The notes: a model not told the origin generated them from the letters alone. DNA of 64,000 nt from Tachypleus tridentatus (GCF_004210375.1 NC_134830.1:43343094-43407093); one strand, 5' to 3'. Positions 1-12,228 are shown, counted from the stretch's first letter. Numbers and translations are program-made.

Positions 1-142
1 GTCAGTCATTCACGTGGTGCACTATCGGGTTATAAAGTGTGAAACACGTTTTGTGGCAACGGGACGCGAACCGTTCTGATTCTCACTCCATGCACTCTGA
101 CCAAAAGTTCACGGCTGGCTCTAAAAAACACCGGTGTATGAA

Positions 143-365
143 ATGATTTAGTAACTTATGAAATACAAGTTTCAAGGAACGCTCCCTATTTAATGGACCA
201 TTTTAAAAGGTAAGTAATTTAGTAACTTATGAAGGACCATACAAGTTCCAAGGAACACCCCTATTTCATTGACTATTTTAAAAGGTAAGTAATTTAGTAA
301 CTTATGAAGGACCATACAAGTTCCAAGGAACGCCCCTATTTCATGGACTATTTTCCAAAGGTGCG
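143..365. repeat. Tandem repeat, about 75-bp unit, three copies
   Basis: Three successive units each contain TTTAGTAACTTATGAA, a 'caagttccaaggaac' block, a 'cctatttcatgga' block and ATTTTAAAAGG. The shared starts lie near 145, 213 and 288, so the spacing is 68 and then 75 bp. The last unit decays into unique sequence after about 365. It has no coding potential. Confidence 0.85.
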
Positions 366-587
366 TAATTCTAGGAACTTATGAGTGACAATGAAGGGTA
401 CGTAATAATATATTAACGAAACTAAATCTGTAGTAACTGATAATTTCTGTTCTTTGTGTACAGATCAACAAGTTAAAATTAATCTCTGCCATTATTTTAT
501 CTGGTTAATAAAAGTGAAAAACATTGTACATGATATCAATGAAACTTGTGTATTTTGATAAAGTACTAAAGTAATTCGTTATTTAAG

Positions 588-698
588 AGTGTGTGTATTT
601 TATAGTAAAGCTACATCAAAATATCTGCTGTATCTACTAAGGGGAATCGACCTCCTGATTTTAGCGTTGTAAATTCAAAGAAATGCCACAGGGTGGGG
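588..698 (-). mobile_element. SINE-B copy, diverged
   Basis: Read on the minus strand, the piece has a degraded tRNA-like head (ACAACGCTAAAATCAGG type motif and a T-arm) followed by the AGATA...GCTTT tail and an ACACAC end. The T-arm has lost its canonical spacing, so the copy looks old. Confidence 0.6.
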
Positions 699-917
699 TG
701 GACCAACAACGTGATGGGCTCGTTCGCGTTGTTTAAGATTCAAAACATATAGAAAGAGACCAAATAATGTTATTTTTCAGCGTTTTGGTGAACTAAGTAA
801 TAGTTCACTGTTAATACCTGCCTTTATAATACAACTCCTTGATTTATTCTTAGGTTACAGTGAGAATTGTTATGTTTGTAAAGTGTTTGTGTTTAATTTG
901 TCATTATTTTTCACATT

Positions 918-1129
918 GCACCATGTATGCTCGCCCTTTCAGCCGTGGGGCGTTATAATGTGACGTGACGATCAACCCCACTATTCGGTGGTAAAAGAGT
1001 AACCCAAGATTTGGCGGTGGGTGATGATGACTAGCTGCCTTCCATATAGTCTTACGCTGCTAAATTATGGATGGCTAGCGCAGATGGCCCTTGTATAGAT
1101 TTGCGCGAAATTCAAAAAACAAACAAACG
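918..1129 (+). mobile_element. SINE-A copy lacking its tRNA head
   Basis: The copy starts just before the ATGCTCGCCCTTTCAGCCG block and continues through the central domain to GCGCGAAATTCAAAAAAC and an AAACAAAC tail. The tRNA-like head is missing, consistent with 5' truncation during retrotransposition. It carries a small duplication in the 'gtgacgtgacg' block. Confidence 0.85.
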
Positions 1130-2310
1130 AATATTGAACGGGGACCATCCCAGAAGTATATGCAGCATGTAGAAGGGAGGAAGGAATATGTGTTGGATTG
1201 TATTCACAACACTTGTCCTTTAGTCGGTTTATTGATATACCATCCCTTTCCTGACCACCATGCTCTTCTATTTCCAAACACAAGAATCGTTTGTAATATA
1301 TTCAGTTCTTAGATGGAGTTTTTATTTAGTGCCATTATGTATGCGTTTGTTGTTTATATGCGAACATCGGTACCTTGTAGTCTGTGTTTTGCATCTTTCA
1401 TAAGAGTTTTTGTTATATTTAAATTCTCGTATCACATTACTTTAATCCAAGGTACAAAAATTATTTTCTGCAAACACAACTATGTTTTTTATCACGTCTA
1501 ATGATATTTCATCTTTCCTTCTCGAAGACTAAAATGGCAATCACAGCATTTTGACCTTTATGAGATTACACCAAGAAGTTTATAAATCTATTTCAGCAAA
1601 ATTTCCCATAAGCATGAAACTGTCAGTTCAGCAGTGCCAAAAGTAATAAGTACAAGCTTCCACAGTACACGGTTTCCATGATGTTATAGCGACGTTAGTT
1701 TTTGACCTTATTTGGAAGTTGTTATTAAACTGAAATGTAAGAGGGTCTAATCATCACCTCTAAGTTGCTGCATAACCACATATCTACTTTTGAATATTTT
1801 TAAGCGAGTTTTGGACACAGCTTATAGTTTTCTGAAGCTTGCTGGTAGAAATATCAATATTTTTATACCAATCATTTTTAACTTGTTCGAGTCTTTGTTC
1901 ATGTTTTTTCTGCTAACCATAACGTACATAGATGTTATAATTCATGTCGTTTTATCTCCTTGTTTATGTGTTTCTTTAGTCTAAAAATAATTTTCTTAAC
2001 ACACTTTAGATTAAGTATTAGTTATTGGTACTGACATTGGAACATGATATCATTGGACAGCCTTATTTCTCAATGAACAACACAAACAACCTTGGCTTTT
2101 ATGGACAAGCATCTAATGAATAGAGCTACATACAGAACATTGTTTTGTATGATACTGCACTTGTGAGAGTTATTCGAGCTTCAATCAGCAGTGTGCTAAC
2201 TGGCTATAAAGAATAAAGTTTAGTGTTCTTGTAACTTTTGTAACACGGCTCAAAACTTTGGAAGACTTTCATATGTTTACAAAAATTTATAATTATTATC
2301 TTCAAAGAAA
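1130..2310. other. AT-rich stretch with no supported feature
   Basis: I see only short, stop-bounded reading frames of 60-75 codons with low-complexity hydrophobic composition, and no splice-flanked coding island, repeat or RNA gene. Confidence 0.6.
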
Positions 2311-2438
2311 TGTTGTTGCTGTTGTTAATTAAGCAAAAGCTACACACTGGGCTATCTGTGCTTTGCCCACCACGGGTATCGAAACCCGGTTTTTAGCGTT
2401 GTAAGTCCGCAGACATACCGCTGAGCCACTAGGCGGCA
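2311..2438 (-). mobile_element. SINE-C copy
   Basis: On the minus strand it reads as a tRNA-like head with GGTATGTCTGCGGACTTACA and a T-arm with GGGTTTCGATACCCG, then GCACAGATAGCCC, the GTGTAGCTTT block and a (TTG)n-complement tail. This is close to the consensus drawn from the other C copies in the window. Confidence 0.85.
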
Positions 2439-4167
2439 AGAAATGATGTAATTAACTTATAAACATTTTATGTAACTTACCAATACGAGAAATTCTTGAC
2501 TGACGTATAAAATAAACATTGGACAGTATAAGATATTAAAAGCTGAAATCTTCGTCGTAGTTTAACACACAAGATCGTTTAATATTCTTTGATTTACTCA
2601 TGTTTTTGATATAAATTGAAAACACTGACGTTTATAACACAAGAAGCAAACATTACCTTAGGACTATGTTCTAGAAATAAAAGGCTTTGTAATAATATAT
2701 TATGTTGATAACGAAAAACTTCGCTCTTACGAATGTCCTGAAACAGGGTACTCATTACATTACTGGTATAAAAGCTTGCCAAAATAACGGGAAACGAAAT
2801 CCTGCTAAATCTGAACCCAAATTTTGTCGCCCATAAATAGACGAAAGAAAACGGACCTTCCAGATTTAGGAAACCAAAACCAACCATGAGCAATATCTCA
2901 TTTACCTAAAGAGTGTTTCTTCCCAGCATCAATATTTGTCTGAGCATTAATTGATTAGAGTTAATTAATTTTATTATCAATTATATTAGTACAATAGTTC
3001 TAAAATCATATTTCTCGATTATCGTTCGATAACACTATGTAACACAAATTTTGATCCTGGATAGTATGTGTTATTTCTTAATTGTTTGTGTTGTAAAAGT
3101 ACAGAAAATGGCCATTATTCCCTTCAAACTTTACTTCTGTGACCTGAATAATGAAATTTATAAATTAATCTATTTTCTATGTAAAAACGGGCAAATTTGC
3201 ACATTTTCATTTACGTAAGGTCTGAATAAAACAACATATGAATCAAGATTTACATGTATTTATACTAAAGTTATACAAAAATGTTTAGAAGTGAGTAGTT
3301 TTTCTATATTTGCGACTGCAATGTAAATCACTTTCACGTATCAGCCCCCAAATATAGTCTCCCATCATGTTTCGTTATACGCTCCCAGGTCACTAAAGCA
3401 AAGTTTGAAGAGAAAAATATATCTTTTCCATTTACTTTAGGCATAAGCAGTTGGTAAATAACACTTTCTGTCTAGGAACAAGAAAAAGTAAAAAATTTGT
3501 TACATAGTGTAATTTCTCTTCACAACAAACGACAAATTAATTCCAATCGATGTTAAATAAACCCTTGGTATAAAAACACAGCAGAAAACATTCCGACATT
3601 TAGGAGTTACTTAGGTCTATGTTTATGATTGAATTTAACTAAAATGGGAAGGGGCAATCAAAGGAAGAAGTATCGTAAGAGGTAAAGTGTAATTGGGTTC
3701 GTGTAACTACAACATTCGGACCAATCGAGCATGACCGACCAACCGATAGACAATTAGCTTTTATGGTTATAATATTCTTTAATTGCGTTTTGTAACCATG
3801 AAACAGTTAATTTTAAGTGAATTTGTTGACTACATGGCCATAATGTCGGTTTTGAACACACTTATCCTTAAAACAGCAATAGATGTCTTGAATGTTATTT
3901 TATTTCTGTATTTAAGTAACTTACAAAAATTAGGATATTTTAGCTTCCATGAAATAATCAATATAGTGATATATTTACAAATTATTGTTCAAATGAGGTA
4001 ACTATATGAATCATATATATAAGAGTTCAAGTAATATGTAGTCAAACAATGGCATATAAAACTCAAGGCACTAAGTAACTTTCTCAGAGAAAATCACGTA
4101 TAACAGTACTATTGTTTGTTTGTTAAAAAAGCTGTTATTATTGCGGAGAAAAAGTCGCACAGATGAT
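2439..4167. other. AT-rich stretch with no supported feature
   Basis: Reading frames of up to 99 codons occur (for example 2594-2893 minus), but they show no recognisable domain, no flanking splice logic and no shift in base composition. I treat them as chance. Confidence 0.55.
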
Positions 4168-4428
4168 TGTTTGTTTTGTTTGTTTTTTTTAATTTCGCGC
4201 AAAGCTACACAAGGGCTATTTGCGCTAGCCGTCCCAAATTTAGCAGTGTAAGACTAGAGGAAAGAAAGCTAGTTATCACCACCCACCGCCAACTCTTGGG
4301 CTACACTTTTACCAACAAATAGTGGGACTTACCGTCACATTATAATGCTCCGACGGCTGAAAGGGCAAGCTTGTGTGGTGCGACGGGGATTCGAACCCAC
4401 GACCCACAGATTACGAGTCGAAAGCGCA
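4168..4428 (-). mobile_element. SINE-A copy, full length
   Basis: On the minus strand the tRNA-like head (GACTCGTAATCT anticodon region, GGGTTCGAATCCCCG T-arm) is followed by the complete central domain, the GCGCAAAT...TTTGCGCG tail stem and an A/C-rich tail. It has scattered substitutions throughout. Confidence 0.9.
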
Positions 4429-4439
4429 AATGAAAATGT

Positions 4440-4588
4440 GATTTTATGTTATTGGCATATAAATAAGTATAACATACATAAAACAGTTAACATTCTTCTG
4501 TTCATGATATACAAATATGTTGTAACATACATACAACTGTTAACGTTCTTCTGTTGATAACATATATAAATATGTTATAATATACATA
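4440..4588. repeat. Tandem repeat, about 53-bp unit
   Basis: The blocks TAACATACATAAAACAGTTA and TAACATACATACAACTGTTA lie 53 bases apart. Each is followed by ACnTTCTTCTGTT and an ATATG-rich spacer, giving a little over two copies. The array sits between a SINE-A and a SINE-B copy. Confidence 0.75.
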
Positions 4589-4589
4589 A

Positions 4590-4698
4590 GTCCCCCGCTA
4601 GTACAGCGGTAAGTCTACGGATTTGTAACGCTAAATTCAGGGGCTCGATTCCCCTTGCTGGACTCAATAGATAGCTTAATGTGGCTTTGTTAACACAC
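4590..4698 (+). mobile_element. SINE-B copy
   Basis: It has the head CCCCCGCTAGTACAGCGGTA, a GATTTGTAACGCTAAA anticodon region, a GATTCCCCT T-arm, and a short AGATAGC...GTGGCTTTGTT tail. It is about 110 bp, the normal size for this group here. Confidence 0.85.
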
Positions 4699-5475
4699 TG
4701 TATTAACATTTTCCTTTTGTTTTACTGCTTCCTATTCTGTTATTTAATTGTACAGGCTTCCTTGATGTGTTATTTTAAACATTTCAGTACTTGTCCTATT
4801 TAAACAGTTATATCACATTTCGAATGAAGTTTTACAAAAGAATTATAACAATTTGTTTATAATGATAACTGGTTACTTGGGATACGATATTTTTTTTAAA
4901 GGTATGTGCAATTGTTCACTGAAACATAATGAATAACACACACACGTTGCACTATCACATACACTCAAATCCAAATCCAAAACATTAATTGACGATCTTA
5001 AGATTGTGTATTAGATACAGTCGTAGTCTGTATATTTAATAGACTCGTGTATTATGCAGGATTATAAGATGACGTTGTATACAGATAGGTGTCGATGGGA
5101 CACGATGAATGATAGTATATTTATTATTGTGAATAATGAAATGTAGTAACCTGTGTATTTGCGTAATGTATCATAACACACTTAGAAAGAAACATAAACA
5201 TTTAAAACCTATGTGAGAAAATGTTACTAATGCATATAGTAATTAATTATAAATATTCTTAAAAGTTCTAAACGTGATTGATCCAACAGTAAAGTTGCTA
5301 TGTAATCGTAATCCTTCGAACTAGAAACATTGTTTTATACAGCAAGACGTGTTCTGATTTTGAGAGAGCTTTTCACACTACATCACATACAATAGATCAC
5401 GTATGAAACATTTCTAAGGTCTAGGTATGAATATCTTGTAATGTGGGGAAAAAACAAAAACTTTATATTACTCTT
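4699..5475. other. AT-rich stretch with no supported feature
   Basis: I found no reading frame of interest, repeat or RNA gene in this interval. Confidence 0.55.
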
Positions 5476-5649
5476 TGGGCTACTTGGGCTACTCTTTTAC
5501 CAACGTATAGTGGGATTGACCGTCACATTATAACGCCCCCACGGCTGAAAGGGCGAGCATGTTTGGGACAACGGAGATGCGAACCTGCGAACCTGCGACC
5601 CTCAGATTATGAGTCGCACGCCTTAACACGCTTGGCCATGCCGGGCCCA
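5476..5649 (-). mobile_element. SINE-A copy, 3'-truncated
   Basis: On the minus strand the tRNA-like head and the first half of the central domain are present, ending at the 'agtagcccaagtagccca' region where a 10-base duplication occurs. The second half and the tail stem-loop are missing. The head also carries a small duplication ('gcgaacct' twice). Confidence 0.85.
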
Positions 5650-5686
5650 AAATAGTACAGTTTTGTATTACAGTAAATACAATCAA

Positions 5687-5758
5687 GGGGGCGCTCGGGA
5701 TTGAACCGACAATCTCTCAATCTGTAGTCGAATGGTCTACCACTGAGCTATAGCCCCT
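5687..5758 (-). tRNA. tRNA-Cys-like pseudogene, anticodon position ACA
   Basis: On the minus strand a 72-nt cloverleaf can be folded. The acceptor strand GGGGC pairs with GCCCC, the D-arm GCTCAGTGGTAGA is intact, and the anticodon stem is TCGA/TTGA around a CTACAGA loop. The T-arm is TCGG-TTCAATC-CCGA. The order and motifs match metazoan tRNA-Cys, but the anticodon position reads ACA instead of GCA. The 5' terminal acceptor pair, another acceptor pair and the base of the T-stem are mismatched. No SINE body follows it, so it looks like a solitary tRNA-derived pseudogene. Confidence 0.65.
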
Positions 5759-6417
5759 TTACGTCCCTGTACAAAGACTTATTTAACATTGTTGTTAATC
5801 GTAACGTTGATTCTGATTTGCTTGTGACTCATGCAAAACTTATTAAATTAAACTACACGAGCTTATTCTAGTTCACACCATAATAGTTTTCGTTTGTACA
5901 GTTTTGATAATATTAATAGCATATCAACCACTACTGTTTTTGTTGTATCCAGCTAGTTTGAATGGTTCTGGTAGTGAGCGAAAGTCCTTGTAGGCGTTGG
6001 AAGTAGCAGTTGTGGTGTGATTGATGTATTCTTGAAAATTCTTTTTTTTTATTGCATTCTTAAGTTCTCAGAATTATCAAGCGCATAGATTTACAGGTAA
6101 TATTTTATGTAAAGTATTTTATGTTCAAAATAAGTTAGATGTGTAAAGTTCAGTTGTGATGTAAAACAGATTTAAACGTTTTTTCCTCACAAGTATATAT
6201 GCATATAAATTTGTGAATTGAATCTGAAAAACACCTGAAACTCTAGGAATATTTCTTACGTATGGAACTGTGATGCTTTAATTGATATTTGCTTCTATCC
6301 ACCTTGGCCATAATACTTTACTGAGGTATTAATAATACCAGAATATTTCTGTGTTGCATTTCTACAATATCCAAACTGACAAACATAACATTATTTTCTT
6401 GAAGTGCACAATACTGT
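5759..6417. other. AT-rich stretch with no supported feature
   Basis: I see unique-looking sequence only, with no supported gene or repeat. Confidence 0.55.
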
Positions 6418-6536
6418 GTGTGTGTGTTTTTTATAGCAAAGCCATATTGGGAAATCTGCTGAGTCCACCGAGAGGAATCGAACCCCTGATTTTAGCGTTG
6501 TAAATCCGTACCCCTACCACTGTATCAGCGGGGGGC
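6418..6536 (-). mobile_element. SINE-B copy
   Basis: On the minus strand the head begins CCCCCCGCTGATACAG. It is followed by the ATTTACAACGCTAAAATCAG segment, a GGTTCGATTCC T-arm and a tail ending in an ACACAC run. It is complete, with minor changes. Confidence 0.85.
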
Positions 6537-6639
6537 GTGCACAGTGTTAGAAAACATTATTGTGTAAAAGATGAAATGCATTCACTCTTCATGTCTTATA
6601 AAGTGAATAGCTAAAATTCAACCAATCAAGAAGTATCAA

Positions 6640-7660
6640 GGAAGAGTAAAGCATTTGAAGATACAAATGATTTTACTATGCTCAGCAGTAGTGGTGTGAT
6701 TTCAGTTTAAAATTTCCTGAACCGAATTATCGAATGATAATGGTGTTGAAATCAAGATTCTGCAAAAGATACATGAAACTGGCAATGTAATTAGTAGAAG
6801 TGGTTGAGGTAGAAACTTAAAATTTCTAAAAGTGATGATTAGTACCCCAGGATAGGTTTTATGAGAAAGACGACGGTGGAGGACGTATCTTCCGAAAGAT
6901 TTTGCTCTAAATACAGGTCGGAATGTTACCTCGATAAAAGAAGGACATGCGTCGGTGCAATTAGATGTGTAACTATTCGAAAGTTGTTGCTCAAAAGCAG
7001 AAATAAAATCTAAGGTTGAAATGGGAAAAGTACTACAAAGAGTAAAATTTACAAGGCCGGAGACATCTGGTTTTTATAGAAGAAAGTGTAAAATTGTCAA
7101 TATTTAACATTTACAGTAAAACACAGTGAGGGATAAGTAAAACTTTGAGTCTACATGTATCTCAGCCAGTGGTGTTCAGCGTATTGTAAATCTGTATGCT
7201 ATCCTATCTGCAACACAACTCATGAGTTGGGGTCTCACTTAGCAGCAAGACTAAGCATATAGAAAATATGGTGAAACAGTATTTTTGACACTATAAAGGC
7301 TGAATGAACGCTCACATTTATGACCACAAAAGGTTCCGATAGTGTGACATCTAATAACATACCAGAAGACATCTTATGCAATTGCAAGACATTCGTTGAG
7401 TAGATGATTTTTAATTAGTTTAAACATTTCATGTACAAATTGCGATGGGAACATTGCATTAACAGTCATCTCGAAGATTTTCAGGCAATTTCAGATCTGA
7501 TGATTGTCTTGTTTGAGCAAGATAACTGACCTTACTGTAATGCACTTTGAATCTATTTTGGAAATACAAGAATGATGGATTGTTGCTAGTTGTCTTGAAG
7601 GGCAATTAAATGTTGAAGATGGTCATAAATGGTTACGACGTGCTTGTATAGGTTACATGT
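6640..7660 (+). pseudogene. Possible heavily decayed Tc1/mariner-type transposase relic
   Basis: The interval contains scattered peptide islands reminiscent of Tc1/mariner transposases. TVKHSEG is encoded near 7110 (family motif TVKHGGG) and LFEQDN near 7507 (family motif FQQDN). The islands are in different frames with many stops, and the gap between them is about twice the normal distance. This is weak evidence. The stretch could equally be unrelated unique DNA. Confidence 0.2.
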
Positions 7661-8245
7661 TATTCACCTTTCTCTAGGTATCAAAGAAGTGTACTCCTTC
7701 CACACGGACTTTGCTACACTATAACACGTTTTTCCACAGTTTGTTCTGTAAACAAATAAACAAACAAGGATGGTTGAGTGCCATACGTAGTGTTCTTCGT
7801 GTTTTTACTCTAGCATATATAAGTGGAAAAAAGGATAAAAAAATCTATCTTAACAGATCATTTCATTCACTTTAACTTTTCATTGTTTACCCTATGCATT
7901 GTTGAAGTCGTAGTTTTATATTTGAGATTAAAATCAGTAGTTTTCGGGTTGGGAGTTAACTGGTACACAATATGTGTAACGTCGTTTCAATAACGTAGTT
8001 GGACGTATCTTACATCTAATGAGCTAGTTTAATAATTTCCCCTCTGGTTTATCATCGTGGGTCAGGAGTCATAGGACTCTAGAAATAGATTAGAGGGATT
8101 TGTTTGGAATTTCGGGATTGACTGCTACTTTATATACACCCTCATGATTGAAGATAGACTAAATATGTAGCCTTTACGTATATTTCTTTTATTTTGTTAT
8201 AAGTCCTGCACACTCCTATGTGTATGTGTACCTTTTAGTACCAGT

Positions 8246-8264
8246 ATATATATATATATATAGT
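8246..8264. repeat. (TA)n microsatellite
   Basis: A run of about nine TA dinucleotides. Confidence 0.9.
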
Positions 8265-8405
8265 TTATATATTTTATAACTCTTTGGATGGACGATCCGA
8301 CTTTATGAACAGTCGGCGTGGCAATACTGAGTTCACTGTAAAACAGCAGCATATTCGACAATTTATATTCTTGTATGTTCTAGCACATACCTAGAACATA
8401 GCACA

Positions 8406-8566
8406 TAACTCTTGGGCTACTCTTTTACCAACGAATAGTGGGATTGACCGTAACGTTATGACGCCAACACGGCTGAAAGGGTGAGCATGTTTGCTGTGAC
8501 GGGGATTCGAAACCGCAACCCTCAGATTACGATTCGAGCGCCTTAACCACTTCGTCATGCCAGACC
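8406..8566 (-). mobile_element. SINE-A copy, 3'-truncated
   Basis: On the minus strand the tRNA-like head, the GTTATAAT-equivalent block and the AGAGTAGCCCAAGAGTT block are present, and then the copy stops. The distal central domain and tail are missing, much as in the copy at 5476-5649. Confidence 0.85.
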
Positions 8567-8765
8567 AGCAACAACAAAATAATGGAGTATGAAGTTTTTA
8601 CTAGAAACACTTTTAAATAAAAATATTTCAAATTCTTTAACATAAATAAGTATAAAAATAATCTTGTGAACATTAAAATTCTTATGTAAATCATAAGCAC
8701 TTTAAATCATATTTAAAGAAATATAGAAGCTCATAAGAAGATGTTTATGAGGAGCTTATATATCG

Positions 8766-8939
8766 AAATAATGGATCATACCATAAATAATGGGTCATAC
8801 CATAAATAATGGATCATACCAAAAATAATGGATCATACCATAAATAATGGATCATACCATAAATAATGGGTCATACCAAAAATAATGGATCATACCATAA
8901 ATAATGGGTCATACCATAAATAATGGATCATTCCATAAT
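8766..8939. repeat. Tandem repeat, 19-bp unit, about nine copies
   Basis: The unit AAATAATGGATCATACCAT repeats every 19 bp. The variants are A/G at the 'ggatc/gggtc' position and 'ccaaaaat' in place of 'ccataaat'. The variant pattern itself recurs, which suggests that blocks of several units were duplicated together. Confidence 0.95.
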
Positions 8940-9235
8940 GTCAAAAATTGTTAGTGGTTGTTGCCATTCAACTGAAAACGTTGTTGCTGGTTTAGTAAGA
9001 AAACAATTTAAAAAACATTTCGAAGAATCTGTCATCAAATAAACCTGAGAGTTATTATGAAACACCGATATAGATTGCTTTTTTTTTTCACATTTGAGGA
9101 GAATCTTTCTACAGAAAGACCGCCTGATGCTGTTTATGAATATACATGTCCTAATCGTGATGCTAGGTTTATAGAATTTATCACTAGAAGGCTTCCAACT
9201 CGAGTGCGATAACATACAAATTTACTGACTAATAA

Positions 9236-9326
9236 TTTTACAACGCTAAAATCAGGGGTTCGATACTCCTCGGTTGACTCAATAGATTGCCCGATGTGGC
9301 GTTGCTGTAAGAAAAACACACACACT
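9236..9326 (+). mobile_element. SINE-B copy, 5'-truncated
   Basis: It begins in the anticodon arm (TTTACAACGCTAAAATCAGG), continues through a GGTTCGATACTCC T-arm and a GATGTGGCGTTGCTGTAAG tail, and ends in an ACACAC run. Confidence 0.8.
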
Positions 9327-9458
9327 CTGAGTGACAGCAAGTCGAATCTAAAAGAACATGTCGCAAGAGCAACGTAGAACCAAGTAATGACTAGCTTGAA
9401 ATTATAGCAAGAAATAACGATGTATGAAGTCTTACACATGAGAGAGACTTCACTGATT

Positions 9459-12228
9459 AAACTGATTCTACGTTTAGCTTAGCCGTTATTCTTTAAACTG
9501 ATTCTACATTTAGCTTAGCAGTTATGCTTCAAACTGATTCTACATTTAGCTTAGCAGTTATGCTTCAAACTGATTCTACATTTAGCTTAGCCGCTATGCT
9601 TTAAACTGATTCTACATTTAGCTTAGCAGTTATGCTTCAAACTGATTCTACATTTAGCTTAGCAGTTATTCTTTAAACTATTCTACATTTAGCTTAGCCG
9701 CTATGCTTCAAACTGATTCTACATTTAGCTTAGCCGTTATGCTTTAAACTGATTCTACATTTAGCTTAGCCGCTATGCTTTAAACTGATTCTACATTTAG
9801 CTTAGCAGTTATGCTTCAAACTGATTCTACATTTAGCTTAGCAGTTATTCTTTAAACTATTCTACATTTAGCTTACCCGCTATGCTTCAAACTGATTCTA
9901 CATTTAGCTTAGCCGTTATGCTTCAAACTGATTCTACATTTAGCTTAGCCGCTATGCTTTAAACTGATTCTACATTTAGCTTAGCCGTTATGCTTTAAAC
10001 TGATTCTACATTTAGCTTAGCTGCTATGCTTTAAACTGATTCTACATTTAGCTTAGCCGCTATGCTTTAAACTGATTCTACATTTAGCTTAGCCGTTATG
10101 CTTTAAACTGATTCTACATTTAGCTTAGCCGCTATGCTTTAAACTGATTCTACATTTAGCTTAGCAGTTATTCTTTAAACTATTCTACATGTAGCTTAGC
10201 CGCTATGCTTCAAACTGATTCTACATTTAGCTTAGCCGTTATGCTTCAAAATGATTCTACATTTAGCTTAGCCGCTATGCTTTAAACTGATTCTACATTT
10301 AGCTTAGCCATTATGCTTTAAACTGATTCTACATTTTGCTTAGCTGCTATGCTTTAAACTGATTCTACATTTAGCTTAGCCGTTATGCTTTAAACTGATT
10401 CTACATTTAGCTTAGCTGCTATGCTTTAAACTGATTCTACATTTAGCTTAGCCGCTATGCTTTAAACTGATTCTACATTTAGCTTAGCCGCTATGCTTTA
10501 AACTGATTCTACATTTAGCGTAGCCGTTATGCTTTAAACTGATTCTACATTTAGCTTAGCCGTTATGCTTTAAACTGATTCTACATTTAGCTTAGCTGCT
10601 ATGCTTTAAACTGATTCTACATTTAGCTTAGCCGCTATGCTTTAAACTGATTCTACATTTAGCTTAGCCGTTATGCTTTAAACTGATTCTACATTTAGCT
10701 TAGCCGTTATGCTTTAAACTGATTCTACATTTAGCTTAGCCGCTATGCTTCAAACTGATTCTACATTTAGCTTAGCCGTTATGCTTCAAACTGATTCTAC
10801 ATTTAGCTTAGCCGCTATGCTTTAAACTGATTCTACATTTAGCTTAGCTGTTATGCTTTAAACTGATTCTACATTTAGCTTAGCTGCTATGCTTTAAACT
10901 GATTCTACATTTAGCTTAACCGCTATGCTTTAAACTGATTCTACATTTAGCTTAGACGCTATGCTTTAAACTGATTCTACATTTAGCTTAGCCGTTATGC
11001 TTTAAACTGATTCTACATGTAGCTTAGCCGCTATGCTTCAAACTGATTCTACATTTAGCTTAGCCGTTATGCTTCAAACTGATTCTACATTTAGCTTAGC
11101 CGCTATGCTTTAAACTGATTCTACATTTAGCTTAGCCGTTATGCTTTAAACTGATTCTACATTTAGCTTAGCCGCTATGCTTTAAACTGATTCTACGTTT
11201 AGCTTAGCTGCTATGCTTTAAACTGATTCTACATTTAGCTTAGCCGCTATGCTTTAAACTGATTCTACATTTAGCTTAGCCGTTATGCTTTAAACTGATT
11301 CTACATTTAGCTTAGCCGTTATGCTTTAAACTGATTCTACATTTAGCTTAGCTGCTATGCTTTAAACTGATTCTACATTTAGCTTAGCCGCTATGCTTTA
11401 AACTGATTCTACATTTAGCTTAGCCGCTATGCTTTAAACTGATTCTACATTTAGCGTAGCCGTTATGCTTTAAACTGATTCTACATTTAGCTTAGCCGTT
11501 ATGCTTTAAACTGATTCTACATTTAGCTTAGCTGCTATGCTTTAAACTGATTCTACATTTAGCTTAGCCGCTATGCTTTAAACTGATTCTACATTTAGCT
11601 TAGCCGTTATGCTTTAAACTGATTCTACATTTAGCTTAGCCGTTATGCTTTAAACTGATTCTACATTTAGCTTAGCCGTTATGCTTTAAACTGATTCTAC
11701 ATTTAGCTTAGCCGCTATGCTTTAAACTGATTCTACATTTAGCTTAGCCGTTATGCTTTAAACTGATTCTACATTTAGCTTAGCTGCTATGCTTTAAACT
11801 GATTCTACATTTAGCTTAACCGCTATGCTTTAAACTGATTCTACATTTAGCTTAGACGCTATGCTTTAAACTGATTCTACATTTAGCTTAGCCGTTATGC
11901 TTTAAACTGATTCTACATGTAGCTTAGCCGCTATGCTTGAAACTGATTCTACATTTAGCTTAGCCGTTATGCTTCAAACTGATTCTACATTTAGCTTAGC
12001 CGCTATGCTTTAAACTGATTCTACATTTAGCTTAGCCGTTATGCTTTAAACTGATTCTACATTTAGCTTAGCCGCTATGCTTTAAACTGATTCTACGTTT
12101 AGCTTAGCTGCTATGCTTTAAACTGATTCTACATTTAGCTTAGCCGCTATGCTTTAAACTGATTCTACATTTAGCTTAGCCGTTATGCTTTAAACTGATT
12201 CTACATTTAGCTTAGCCGTTATGCTTTA
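9459..12228. repeat. 36-bp satellite array, about 77 copies, with higher-order structure
   Basis: The unit starts AAACTGATTCTACATTTAGC and runs on through TTAGCCGCTATGCTTT, giving a 36-bp period over 2.77 kb. Most variation is confined to the pentamer after TTAG (CCGCT, CCGTT, CTGCT, CAGTT and rarer forms) and to TTT/TTC at the unit end. A 35-bp variant that lacks the G of CTGATT recurs near 9676, 9855 and 10177. The block at about 10860-11330 matches 11760-12230 at an offset of 900 bp (25 units) with almost no differences. The block around 10381-10600 matches at an offset of 936 bp (26 units). All six frames are closed by a stop in the consensus unit, so the array is not a protein repeat. 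The right end stops abruptly at a TTTAATTTCATTTTAC junction. Confidence 0.98.

Noticed and set aside
8766..8939. CRISPR-like short repeat cluster
   Set aside because: The 19-bp units are contiguous and there are no spacers.
9459..12228. CRISPR-like array of 36-bp repeats
   Set aside because: The repeats are directly adjacent with no unique spacers, the sequence is eukaryotic, and no cas-like genes are present. It is a satellite.
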